Below are positions 8,725 to 16,212 of a stretch of DNA of 47,657 bases, piece by piece. Position 1 is the stretch's first letter; the number at the start of each line of letters is the position of its first letter. This DNA comes from Myxococcales bacterium (lineage in GTDB: Bacteria; Myxococcota_A; Polyangia; Polyangiales; Polyangiaceae): NCBI GenBank assembly GCA_021847645.1, contig JAJZQG010000037.1:1-47657 (forward strand), given 5' to 3'. Made by a program: the position numbers and the translations under genes. The notes beneath the pieces are model-generated. The model saw nothing but the letters and a program-made list of their open reading frames with translations, was not told the origin of the DNA and made no database searches.

Positions 8725-9312
8725 CTATTCGACCCAGGCGGCGCCGGCGGCGACCATGTCGGCCTTGGCCTGCTCGCCGCCCTCGGGGGTGACCGGGCGG
8801 CAGCCGGCGGCGAGGACATTCACGTCGAAGCCTTCCTTGCGAGCATCGAGCACCGTGGCCTTGACGCACACGTCGAGCGCGAGGCCGGCGACCCATACGC
8901 GGGTGACGCCGCGATCGCGCATGTGCTTGGCGGCGCCGGTCTGGTCGAAAGCGGAGTACTGGTCGATGTCGAGGCGCGAGCCCTTGGTGATGACGAAAGC
9001 GGAAGGGGGGAGCCTGAGCAGCGGGTGCATGGCGGCTCCCGGCGTGTCTTGAACGCAGTGGGGCGGCCAGGGTCCGCCGTGCTTACGGAAGCTCAGGTGG
9101 TGAGCCGGGTGCCAATCCCGGGATGCGTAGATGGGAATTGCCGCCGCGACCGCGGCGTCGATGAGCTCGTTGATCACCGGGATGACCGCGTCGCCCCGCG
9201 GGATGGGCAGGGCGCCCGAGGGGCAGAAGTCGGGCTGGACGTCGACGATGAGGAGCGCGTCGGCCGGGCGCAGGTCGGCTCGAAAGGGAGTCATGCGGAT
9301 ACCATGCATCAT
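8725..9312 (-). CDS. pncA: Nicotinamidase (pyrazinamidase/isochorismatase family)
   Basis: Hydrolyses nicotinamide to nicotinate and ammonia in the NAD salvage pathway. The 195-residue cysteine-hydrolase fold has the catalytic triad Asp24 (LLIVDVQ), Lys110 (VITKGS) and Cys149 (ALDVCVKAT). Metal ligands are in the DWHPAHH stretch (Asp66, His68) and in PPHC (His85). FCPSGALPI and the GGPWPPHC motif favour nicotinamidase over isochorismatase. An alternative start is the ATG at 9294 (MTPFRADL), which would still keep the whole domain. It is convergent with the VWA gene. The upstream region holds the 20-bp tandem repeat at 9408. Confidence 0.88.
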   Translation of the reverse strand: MMHGIRMTPFRADLRPADALLIVDVQPDFCPSGALPIPRGDAVIPVINELIDAAVAAAIPIYASRDWHPAHHLSFRKHGGPWPPHCVQDTPGAAMHPLLRLPPSAFVITKGSRLDIDQYSAFDQTGAAKHMRDRGVTRVWVAGLALDVCVKATVLDARKEGFDVNVLAAGCRPVTPEGGEQAKADMVAAGAAWVE

Positions 9313-9407
9313 CGGTCCCGGGATGCCAATGGCGGTGGCGAGTCAGGCCGCGGAGGGCGATCGCCCGACAGGTGCCGCGCGAGGCCTTGTGGCCGAAGCT
9401 GCCCGGC

Positions 9408-9487
9408 CTCGAACGGGAACAACCCCGCTCGAACGGGAACAACCCCGCTCGAACGGGAACAACCCCGCTCGAACGGGAACGACCCCG
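9408..9487. repeat. Four perfect or near-perfect 20-bp tandem repeats
   Basis: The unit CTCGAACGGGAACAACCCCG starts at 9408, 9428, 9448 and 9468; the last copy has one change (GACCCCG). It lies about 95 bases upstream of the pncA start and 60 bases downstream of the glycosyltransferase stop, in the 238-base spacer. There are no spacers between copies, so it is not CRISPR. Related GGGAAC-rich repeats occur at 11952-12000. Confidence 0.9.
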
Positions 9488-9550
9488 CAGGATGCATGCC
9501 CCGCAACCTCGACGCATCTGCACGCGAACGAAACGCCGACACCCGATGCG

Positions 9551-11032
9551 TCAGCGCGGTGTCGCCTTCACGATGGCGAAGTCCGGCCCCTCCGATCGGT
9601 ACAGGACCGTCAAGTCGTAGGCTCCGAGGTCTCCGAACACGCTGCCGTCGTGCCAGTCGCGGCCCGGCAGGTGCGAGTGCGTCGTGCCCAGCCCGCCCGT
9701 GCCGACGTATACCAGCGACGTGAGGTCGTCGAATCCTCTCGCGACGGCAAGATGGACGAGGTCGCCCCTTCTCTTGGCTTCGGCGCCGTCACGGTCCAAC
9801 CCGTAGCCGGTGGCGGACATCGTCGGAAATCCGGTGGCCCAAGCGACGATGCCGTCGTCGAACTCGAGCAGGTGAGGCGCGCTCGTTGCGAGCTGCGCCC
9901 GGACCTTGGGAGCCTCGTTCAGCGCGAACTCGGCGTACCGCGCATGGTAGGAGCTGCGGCACTGCACCTTCAGGAAGAGCACCACGACGACCACGGTGAG
10001 GGCGACCAACGCTGTTGCCCACATCGCGAGGCCTCGCCGGGACGCGGCGCGACGACGGCCGGTTCTTCGGGCGAAGCGTTCCGCGGCATGCAGGACGACC
10101 AGCGACACGTACAGGACCGACACCGGGACGTACCAGTGACCTTGGTTCATCACGGGCACGAAGAGAAAGTCGTAGCCGTTCAACGCCAGGACGCCCACGC
10201 CCGTAGCCGCGAGAAAGCCACTCAATCTTCGGTTGGGACCGGCCCAGGAACAGGTGACCGACCCCGACTGCAGCTGGAAGGAGACGAGGGTGAGCGGGGC
10301 GAGAAGCGCGGCCAGCAAGGGAACGGCCAGCTGCAGCGGGCGCCAGTACCCGTACATCGCAGGCCGATCTCCGCCGAAGAAGCTGTTGAAGGCAATCGCC
10401 AAGACGCCGAAGTTCTCTTGCGTAATCTTCGGAGCGACGGACTTGAGGCTGCCGCTCACCGGCAGAACGCAGCCGAAGACGAGGCGATTGACGGCGAGGT
10501 ATGCCAGCACGGGCAGCACGAACGCAGCCGTGATCCGCACCACGAATCTCCGTCGGGGCCACGCGGAGACCACGGCCAGCGCCCAGAGCGGAGCGACCAC
10601 CAGCGCAACGTCCAGGCGCGCCAACACCGTTCCGGCGAGCAGGGCGCCGAACCAGGCAGCGCTCCGTTCGGACCAGTGGTCGAATCTCGAGTACGCCAGG
10701 AGCGCCAAGCTGAACATCATGAGAACCAGGGGGCTCTCCATTCCGTTCACGTAGCTCCACAGCGTGCCGTACAGAGGCTCCGCGCCTTCCCACGGGTTCT
10801 GGCCTCGAAGCTGCCCGACGGGCACGCGCAACCACAGGTAGCCGACGAGCAATGGATACGCGCCGACAGGCAGGCCGGCTACCAGCAGGTTGAGCGATCC
10901 GTCGGGGCGCCGCCACGCCCGCGCCAGCGCCCAGATCGCTACGCAGATGAACCCTGTGCCAAGCAGCGCCACGACGGCGAGGTCCAGCGTGCTTCCGGTT
11001 GCCGGACGGCAAAGGAAGTAATAACCGGCCAC
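9551..11032 (-). CDS. GT-C-type membrane glycosyltransferase, 3' part of a gene broken by an in-frame TAG
   Basis: 493 residues remain open after the GTG at 11032, with about nine hydrophobic helices and a soluble C-terminal domain (for example HLLEFDDGIVAWATGFP, DLTSLVYVGTGGLG). The same frame runs upstream without a gap to 11125. It there encodes VGRNAGLHGSVSYDGSHL and SNGFHPLW, motifs typical of the first extracytoplasmic loop of GT-C transferases. A TAG at 11126-11128 then interrupts it, and the N-terminal piece continues beyond (separate entry). The full reading would be about 602 residues. GT-C enzymes move sugars from polyprenyl-phosphate donors outside the membrane. The truncated product lacks the first helix and catalytic loop, so it is probably inactive unless the stop is read through or is a sequencing error. 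Confidence 0.7.
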   Translation of the reverse strand: MAGYYFLCRPATGSTLDLAVVALLGTGFICVAIWALARAWRRPDGSLNLLVAGLPVGAYPLLVGYLWLRVPVGQLRGQNPWEGAEPLYGTLWSYVNGMESPLVLMMFSLALLAYSRFDHWSERSAAWFGALLAGTVLARLDVALVVAPLWALAVVSAWPRRRFVVRITAAFVLPVLAYLAVNRLVFGCVLPVSGSLKSVAPKITQENFGVLAIAFNSFFGGDRPAMYGYWRPLQLAVPLLAALLAPLTLVSFQLQSGSVTCSWAGPNRRLSGFLAATGVGVLALNGYDFLFVPVMNQGHWYVPVSVLYVSLVVLHAAERFARRTGRRRAASRRGLAMWATALVALTVVVVVLFLKVQCRSSYHARYAEFALNEAPKVRAQLATSAPHLLEFDDGIVAWATGFPTMSATGYGLDRDGAEAKRRGDLVHLAVARGFDDLTSLVYVGTGGLGTTHSHLPGRDWHDGSVFGDLGAYDLTVLYRSEGPDFAIVKATPR

Positions 11033-11125
11033 AATCGTCTGCCACAGCGGATGGAACCCGTTCGACAGGTGGGATCCATCATACGAGACACTTCCGTGCA
11101 GACCCGCGTTCCGGCCAACGACCAG

Positions 11126-11359
11126 CTAGTAGAACGCGTCCGAGGCGAGGTAGCCAAACAGCCTTCGCCGTCCCTGCACGAGCAGATCCAAGAGGACGGG
11201 CACCCAGAGGAGTGCCGTGGCCAAGCCGAGCACCAGCCTGCCCGCGCGCGAGAACCGCTCCCGTGGGAGAGGTTCGGGAGTGCTCGGCGTGAGCCGTGAA
11301 TTCCCGCCTTCCTCAACGTTGCCGGGCTCTGTCCCGTCGAACTGCGGGCGCGCGCACAT
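11126..11359 (-). pseudogene. 5' part of the broken GT-C glycosyltransferase gene
   Basis: 77 codons from the ATG at 11359 to the TAG at 11128-11126. It encodes a basic leader, a membrane helix (LVLGLATALLWVPVLLDLLV) and GYLASDAFY, directly before the stop. Past the stop the same frame reads LVVGRN. GT-C proteins usually have DAFYYLxxxRN here, so the stop replaces a Tyr codon (TAC or TAT to TAG), a one-base change. The frame has no other defect, which points to a recent or artefactual mutation. Confidence 0.7.
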
Positions 11360-11545
11360 GTGTGCCTTTTCTCTCTCCTGGGTTCTTGCAGCAGATGCGA
11401 CCCACCGCTTCAGGTCGACCGTCCGGCGTTCCTGTACCAGCGATCGCCGAGGCTGTCCACACCTGCCACCGCCGCTCCAGGGCCGGCGCGCTCGGCCAGC
11501 GCAGCCCAGCCGGCGCCGTCACGCCTTGCACTCGGCCCGGCGACG

Positions 11546-11953
11546 ATGCGGTGCGCCCCTATCGCAACCTTCCCGCATCACAGGCTGCAGGCCTACCAGG
11601 TCGCGCTCGAGTTGGTACGTCTCATCCACGCAACGCCGATCGCCGACGCCGAGATGCGCAAGCACGCGCGAAGCAGCGTCGGCTCATGCGCACGCAACTC
11701 GGCCAAGCGCTCTGGGCGCCGCGGTCGCGCGGACAAGCAGCGCGGCTACAGCATCGCGCGCGGTGAGCTGTGTGAGGCGGTGTCCGCGGTCCAGATCGAT
11801 TGGGCGCTGGGCGGCTGCTCGGCCGAACGGTTGCGCGCGGTGCACCAACTCGCAGGCCGGCTCAACGCGATGCCCGCGCCGCTCACGCAGCAAGCCGCCG
11901 CCCGGCACCGTGCCGTGGGGCAAGGGCCACGGCACGGTGTTGCGCGGACCTAG
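11546..11953 (+). CDS. Four-helix-bundle protein (23S rRNA intervening-sequence protein family), diverged
   Basis: 135 residues from the ATG at 11546. HHRLQAYQVALELVRLIH, then a helix ending SSVGSCARNSAKRSGRRGRADK, then YSIARGELCEAVSAVQI, match the helix order and spacing of the S23/IVP four-helix-bundle family (usual pattern LxAYQLAxELV ... SVxxNxAEGxxR ... FRIAxGSxxE). The usual NLAEG is changed to NSAKR, so the copy is degenerate. The family domain ends near residue 114 (NAMPAPLTQ). The last 21 residues are encoded by a strong hairpin and look like tail added after loss of the original stop. The function of the family outside rRNA is unknown. Confidence 0.55.
   Translation: MRCAPIATFPHHRLQAYQVALELVRLIHATPIADAEMRKHARSSVGSCARNSAKRSGRRGRADKQRGYSIARGELCEAVSAVQIDWALGGCSAERLRAVHQLAGRLNAMPAPLTQQAAARHRAVGQGPRHGVART
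11906..11939. repeat. Perfect 13-bp inverted repeat (strong hairpin)
   Basis: CACCGTGCCGTGG (11906-11918) and CCACGGCACGGTG (11927-11939) are exact complements with an 8-base loop GGCAAGGG. It overlaps the last codons of the four-helix-bundle gene and is followed 13 bases later by the 14-bp tandem repeat. It could end transcription from both sides, or be a mobile palindromic unit. Confidence 0.85.
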
Positions 11954-12000
11954 GGCCAAGCGCGAAGGGAACAGGGCCAAGGGAACAGGGCCAAGGGAAC
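11952..12000. repeat. 14-bp tandem repeat (AGGGCCAAGGGAAC)
   Basis: Two perfect adjacent copies at 11973-11986 and 11987-12000 follow a longer variant starting at 11952 (AGGGCCAAGCGCGAAGGGAAC). It lies in the convergent spacer between the four-helix-bundle gene and the small lipoprotein gene. Confidence 0.85.
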
Positions 12001-12047
12001 TACGGCTTGGCGAAGAGGGGGATTGGCTACCGAATCTCGGCGAGCGT

Positions 12048-12350
12048 CTACCGGCCGGATTCGTACCCGGCCGGGGCCGAACCACCCAAGGGGGGATCGG
12101 TCGACGCAGGCGGATTGGGCGACGGGTCGGTCGCCACGGTCGCCGGCGGGGCGGCGGGAGCTGCGCTGGGAGGCGGCGAGGCGGAGGGGGCGGTCGGGGC
12201 ATGGGCGTAGGGGCTCGGTGCCGCGCCCATGCAGGCCGCGGTGCCCATGGTCAGCGCCGTCAACGCAGCACCCAAGGCAAGCGTGCGTGGATACGAAGCG
12301 GTGCGAACCTGGGTGCGAGGGCGCGGACCGAGTTGGGACAAAAGTGACAT
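12048..12350 (-). CDS. Small Ala/Pro-rich lipoprotein
   Basis: 100 residues. The ATG at 12350 has GGAGAG 5 bases upstream. A basic N-terminus is followed by a hydrophobic stretch and a lipobox-like GTAAC-M, so Cys41 is the likely lipidated residue. The rest is almost only Ala, Pro, Ser, Thr and Gly (for example SPPPSAAPAAPPATVATD), with no folded domain. Such proteins are probably surface-exposed linkers; nothing more can be said about function. The FG-GAP lipoprotein gene is immediately upstream on the same strand (57-base gap), so the two may be co-transcribed. Confidence 0.6.
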   Translation of the reverse strand: MSLLSQLGPRPRTQVRTASYPRTLALGAALTALTMGTAACMGAAPSPYAHAPTAPSASPPPSAAPAAPPATVATDPSPNPPASTDPPLGGSAPAGYESGR

Positions 12351-12407
12351 GGTGCTCTCCGGTGGATGTTTGAAGGAGGAAACGATCTCCGGCGGCGAGC
12401 CTTACAC

Positions 12408-14210
12408 CTATCCGGCGTTGGGCTGGCCCATGCGCAGCGGCCCCCCACGCGACGTCGGCCACAGCAGGCAGTTCGTTCCCGAGCCTGGCACGCGGAACAC
12501 GTCCATCCCGTGGTCGAACGTCTGCACGAAGATCTCCAGCTGACCGTCGCCGTCCAGATCCCCTACCGCCGGAGCGGCCGGCGCCCCGTTGCCATTGCCG
12601 TTGTGCCCCGGATTCGGCAGCGGCACGTCCCAGAGCAATGCGCCGTTCGACGCCAGGATCACCAGGTGTCCGGAGTCGAGCACCTCCGGATCGCCGTACG
12701 TCGCGAAGATCACCTCCGGGGAGCCGTCCTGGTTCAAGTCGGCGACGGTCGCCTCCGAGGCGTACATGATCGCCTTGCCGAACGTGTGATTGTACTTCCA
12801 GAGCAGCGAGCCCGACGAGTCCCACGCATACAGGAAGCCGTCGTTCATGGGCACGATGATCTCGGGCCGATCGTCGCCTTGAATATTGACCGTGGTGGCC
12901 GCGGGGACGCCGCCGGGCGGGTACCAGCCAGCCACCTGGATGGGCTTGCCGCCCCGAGGAAGGTTCTCCCAACCGGCCTTGCGCATCGCGGATCGACTCC
13001 CGTCCCCGTAGGCACCCTCCAACGCCATGATCGCGTAGGCCTGGGTTTCGTACGGATCGTGCAGCTCCACGTTGGGCACGCCGATCACCTCGTTCTTGCC
13101 GTCCAGATCCAGATCCACCACGTTGGGCGGCGACGCGGTCCACTGCAGCCACTCGGTCCAGCTCGGATTCGGCCACTCCCCCGTATGGTCGTGATAGTGG
13201 TCGGCCTCCACCTTCGGATCGGCCCAGCGGATGAATTGCCCCCACGTCATCCGTTGACCCTCGTAGCCCGATTCCCGGTTGGTGAACCAGGGTGAAGAAT
13301 CGATGGCCACGCCGTCGTGGTCGAAGGCCTGGATATGGTGGTTGTCATAGGTGACCAGGATCTCCAGCTCCGGGTCGTCATCGATGTTGCCGATACCCAC
13401 GTTCAGCCCGTAGCAGCCGTAGCCGCTATGCCCCATCGCGTTGCGGTCGGCGTCGTTGCCCTCGCCGGTCTTGTTGTTGTATCGGGGCCAGGCCTGCCAG
13501 CTGATGCCCGGCGGCTGGTAGAGCTTGCCGTCGGGCGAGTAGACGAACACCTGGGCGCCGCCGTCCGCGGTGCTGGCGGTCTGGGTGGTCGTGACCACCA
13601 CTTCGATGCGGCCGTCGCCATTCAGATCGGCCGCCGCCATGCCCCTCACCTCCGGCGCGTTGTCCGCGGTCGTCGTGTCCACCGGCCAGCCCGCCTTGGG
13701 CGACAGCTTCCCGCCCTTCCACTCGAAAGCGAAGACCTGCGCCCCATTTCCAAAGACGATATCGGTGGTGCCGTCCCCCTCGAGGTCGGCCACCACGTGG
13801 GGCGCGTAGACCCGGCCGTCGCCCGCGTCGACCTTGTCGAGCAGGGTCAGCGAGCTGTCATAAACATATACGGAGTAGTAGGCGGCCACGAGCTCGTTGT
13901 GCCCATCGCCGTCGAGGTCGGTGATGACGGGCGAGGCGAACCAGCTGGTCTGTCCGGGCAGGTTCTGGACGAACTGGGGTTGTTGCACGGCGCCCTGGCT
14001 CGTGCCGGCCTGGCAGGTGGGATTGGTCGAGCCTCCGGTGGAGCCGCCCCCGGTGCCGATGGGCGCCGGGCCCGAGGCCAGTGGCGTGGACGACGACGAA
14101 TCGCCGCAGGCGCTTTGGGCGAGCACGGCGCCGAGGGCGGCGAAGCACATCCAGCCGATCGCGGCGTGGTGGCGACGGGAACGAGCAGCGGGTCGTCGAA
14201 GCAAGCTCAT
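12408..14210 (-). CDS. FG-GAP/VCBS-repeat surface lipoprotein
   Basis: 600 residues from the ATG at 14210, chosen because GGAGG lies 9 bases upstream. The signal peptide ends in a lipobox (AQSAC-GDSSSS), then a Ser/Gly/Thr linker. At least six calcium-binding FG-GAP motifs follow: DLDGDGHNELVA, DLEGDGTTDIVF, DLNGDGRIEVVV, DLDLDGKNEVIG, DLNQDGSPEVIF and DLDGDGQLEIFV. They predict a seven-bladed propeller on the cell surface. Such proteins are common in Myxococcota and are thought to mediate adhesion or binding; no enzyme motif is visible. The C-terminus CLLWPTSRGGPLRMGQPN closes the last blade. Confidence 0.85.
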   Translation of the reverse strand: MSLLRRPAARSRRHHAAIGWMCFAALGAVLAQSACGDSSSSTPLASGPAPIGTGGGSTGGSTNPTCQAGTSQGAVQQPQFVQNLPGQTSWFASPVITDLDGDGHNELVAAYYSVYVYDSSLTLLDKVDAGDGRVYAPHVVADLEGDGTTDIVFGNGAQVFAFEWKGGKLSPKAGWPVDTTTADNAPEVRGMAAADLNGDGRIEVVVTTTQTASTADGGAQVFVYSPDGKLYQPPGISWQAWPRYNNKTGEGNDADRNAMGHSGYGCYGLNVGIGNIDDDPELEILVTYDNHHIQAFDHDGVAIDSSPWFTNRESGYEGQRMTWGQFIRWADPKVEADHYHDHTGEWPNPSWTEWLQWTASPPNVVDLDLDGKNEVIGVPNVELHDPYETQAYAIMALEGAYGDGSRSAMRKAGWENLPRGGKPIQVAGWYPPGGVPAATTVNIQGDDRPEIIVPMNDGFLYAWDSSGSLLWKYNHTFGKAIMYASEATVADLNQDGSPEVIFATYGDPEVLDSGHLVILASNGALLWDVPLPNPGHNGNGNGAPAAPAVGDLDGDGQLEIFVQTFDHGMDVFRVPGSGTNCLLWPTSRGGPLRMGQPNAG

Positions 14211-14446
14211 GGGGCGCAACCTCCTGCGAGAACGGTCGGAGCACAGCATACAGCGGCAACGCGCCGGGAGCGAGGCGGAGGGGCGCTCTTCTCTGGGCGG
14301 TCGTGCGCATCCGGGAGCTGCGCCGCCTGATGCTGCGAATCAGCTACTTCATTGAAAGCCGTTCGGGAACTGGACCGGGACAGCGGCCGAGATCCTGGGC
14401 GCCTTGTCGGCGTACGCCGCTCTCCCGTGCTAGAAACGATCTGCCC

Positions 14447-15274
14447 ATGCCCCACGCTTCATCCGTCGGAGGAACCCGGATCTTCTTCGAGGTCCACGAG
14501 CCGGACGCACCCAGCGAGTTGATGCCGGTGGTCCTGCTGCAAGGATTGGGGTTGTCCAGCCGCTTCTGGTTCGACATCCCGCGCGATCTGGCGCTAGACC
14601 ACGGCCGTCCGCGCCGGGTGGTCACCCTGGACAATCGCGGCGTCGGACGCAGCGATCGGCCCCGGGGCCCGTACCGGATGCGCGACATGGCCGACGACGT
14701 GGCCGCGGTGTTGGATGCCGCGGGCGTGTCCCGGGCGATTGTGGCCGGCATCTCGCTGGGCGGCATGATCGCCATGAACTTCGCGATACGGCACCCCTCG
14801 CGCATCTCGGGGCTGGTGCTGCTCGCCACCACGCCAGGGCTTCCGCACGGACGATTGCCCGGCCCCGGCGCCCTCGCGCGGCTGTTTGCGATGCCGCTCT
14901 TGCGGGGACGCCGAAGCCGCTGGGCCGATCGGGCGCTGCTGCCCGAGGGCGACTTGGATCGGGCCGCGCAGCTCTTCGCACGCTGGCCCGCGGCCCTTCG
15001 CCAGGATCCGGTGCGCCTCGGCGCCTTCGTCTCTCAAGTCGCCGCTGCGGCCGGGCACTCGGTCGGCTTCCGCCTCGCGAAGATTGCCGTGCCCACCGTG
15101 GTGCTCGCCGGTGCCGACGACATCCTCATCCCGCCGGTCAACGCCCGGCGCATCGCCCGCCGCATTCCGCGATCGTACGTGCAAGTGCTGCCCGGCGTCG
15201 CGCACGCGATGCCGTCGTCGAACCCGAGAATCATCCAGGACGCGCTGGAGATTCTCGAGCGCATGGAGCGCTGA
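14447..15274 (+). CDS. Alpha/beta hydrolase
   Basis: 275 residues with a complete hydrolase fold. The oxyanion loop is VVLLQGLGLSSRFW, the nucleophile elbow is GISLGGM (Ser103), the acid lies in VLAGADDILIP and the catalytic His is in PGVAHAM. TLDNRGVGRSDRP is the usual strand after the oxyanion loop. There is no signal peptide, so it is cytoplasmic. Close families include esterases, haloperoxidase-like and 3-oxoadipate enol-lactonase-like enzymes, and the substrate is not readable. It is divergent from the FG-GAP lipoprotein. The ATG has no clear ribosome-binding site; TAGAAA lies 11 bases upstream and might be a -10 of a near-leaderless transcript. Confidence 0.88.
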   Translation: MPHASSVGGTRIFFEVHEPDAPSELMPVVLLQGLGLSSRFWFDIPRDLALDHGRPRRVVTLDNRGVGRSDRPRGPYRMRDMADDVAAVLDAAGVSRAIVAGISLGGMIAMNFAIRHPSRISGLVLLATTPGLPHGRLPGPGALARLFAMPLLRGRRSRWADRALLPEGDLDRAAQLFARWPAALRQDPVRLGAFVSQVAAAAGHSVGFRLAKIAVPTVVLAGADDILIPPVNARRIARRIPRSYVQVLPGVAHAMPSSNPRIIQDALEILERMER

Positions 15275-15493
15275 TGGGCGCGAAGAGCAGCAGCGGATAG
15301 AGCGCAATCCACAGGTAGTCCACCCGCACAGGCTATCAGCATGAGCGCGCGCCGGCCAGCCCCTCGAGAGCGCGAATCTCGGTCCTGATGGGCAATCCAC
15401 GAGGCTCCCGCCGTCCGGTCCGCGCGCAGCGGGGACGTGTTGAGGGCAGAATCGTGGGGCGCGCGCGTATTCCCGAACACCGGCGCCGAACTC

Positions 15494-15630
15494 TGACAGA
15501 CTTCCCGCCCCCAGGCCCGGCTGGCAACGAGACTTGCCTGACCATCGCGGTCAACGCCGGGTGCGCCACGGGCACGTGGAATGACGTCGACTGTGCCCAC
15601 GACTGGGGCTTTGTCTGCGAGGGGAACTGA
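15494..15630 (+). pseudogene. C-terminal fragment of a C-type lectin domain
   Basis: The frame ending with TGA at 15630 reads GPAGNETCLTIAV, then GTWNDVDCAHDWGFVCEGN. This is the conserved end of the CLECT fold: the E-x-C strand, the WND calcium/sugar site, and two cysteines ending in FVCE. The first two thirds of the domain are missing and no signal peptide precedes it in frame, so this is the 3' remnant of a secreted lectin-like gene. Confidence 0.6.
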
Positions 15631-15812
15631 CGCGACGGACGCACGACGTAGCTGCCTCGCAGGCCAGGTGGGAGAACGCGATTGGCACGTATCGGGTTGC
15701 GCGAGATCCGATCGGGCTGCGCTATTGAGCCCGGCCTCGCTCGACCCGGCCTCGACCACGTCGGGACCGAGTCTCCTGCGGCGAACCGCCGGCTCGGACG
15801 GGGCGGCTGCGT

Positions 15813-15925
15813 CGGCTACGCAACTGCACCAACCACGAGCATCCCTCACCCCCTCGCTTTGCGGGACGAGGCTTCTTCCCCCTCGCTCGCGGGAGAGGGG
15901 CCAGGGGCGAGGGAAACCCGATCAG
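15813..15925. repeat. Dispersed repeat, copy A
   Basis: CGGCTACGCAACTGCAC begins a stretch of about 110 bases that recurs, with an estimated three quarters of positions matching by eye, at 30296-30405 in the same orientation. Both copies carry GGACGAGGCT and GGGAGAGGGG and end GAGGGAAA. Within copy A, CCCTCACCCC can pair with GGGGCGAGGG, so it may fold as a REP-like element. Confidence 0.75.
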
Positions 15926-16212
15926 AGTCGTACAAGCGCGCCTCGAGCGCGCCGACTCGGGGGTCGTTGATTTGTCACGTGTGAAACGCGGGAGCTTGCA
16001 TGTTTCGCATTTCTCATTGCCCCTGCGGCGTCGTCGCGCTTCCCTTTGCCCCCCCAAGCCGCTATTCTTGAAGTGACAGGGGCGGTGTGCCGGGGTGCCG
16101 GGGGGACATTTCCGACCGGCACGAAGCGGCGGCGTGGAGCACAGGCAGCGAGCGCGGTGGCGGGTTGGGAAGGGTACGCGAGCGATCGTGTGCCTCGCGG
16201 GGAAGCGGTCCG

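Larger units (their letters stand above)
15275..16212. other. Long spacer with gene remnant and dispersed repeat
   Basis: About 940 bases without an intact gene between the hydrolase and the hybrid kinase. It holds a C-type lectin remnant at 15494-15630 and a dispersed repeat at 15813-15925. The last 200 bases before the kinase include a GGGG-rich tract (16078-16108); no promoter could be assigned. Confidence 0.6.

Noticed and set aside
9408..9487. CRISPR-like repeat array.
   Set aside because: Units are directly adjacent, without spacers, and there are no cas genes in the window.
11360..11545. N-terminal extension of the four-helix-bundle gene from an upstream ATG.
   Set aside because: The extra 62 residues are Pro/Arg/Ser-rich with no family match, while the conserved domain begins just after the ATG at 11546.
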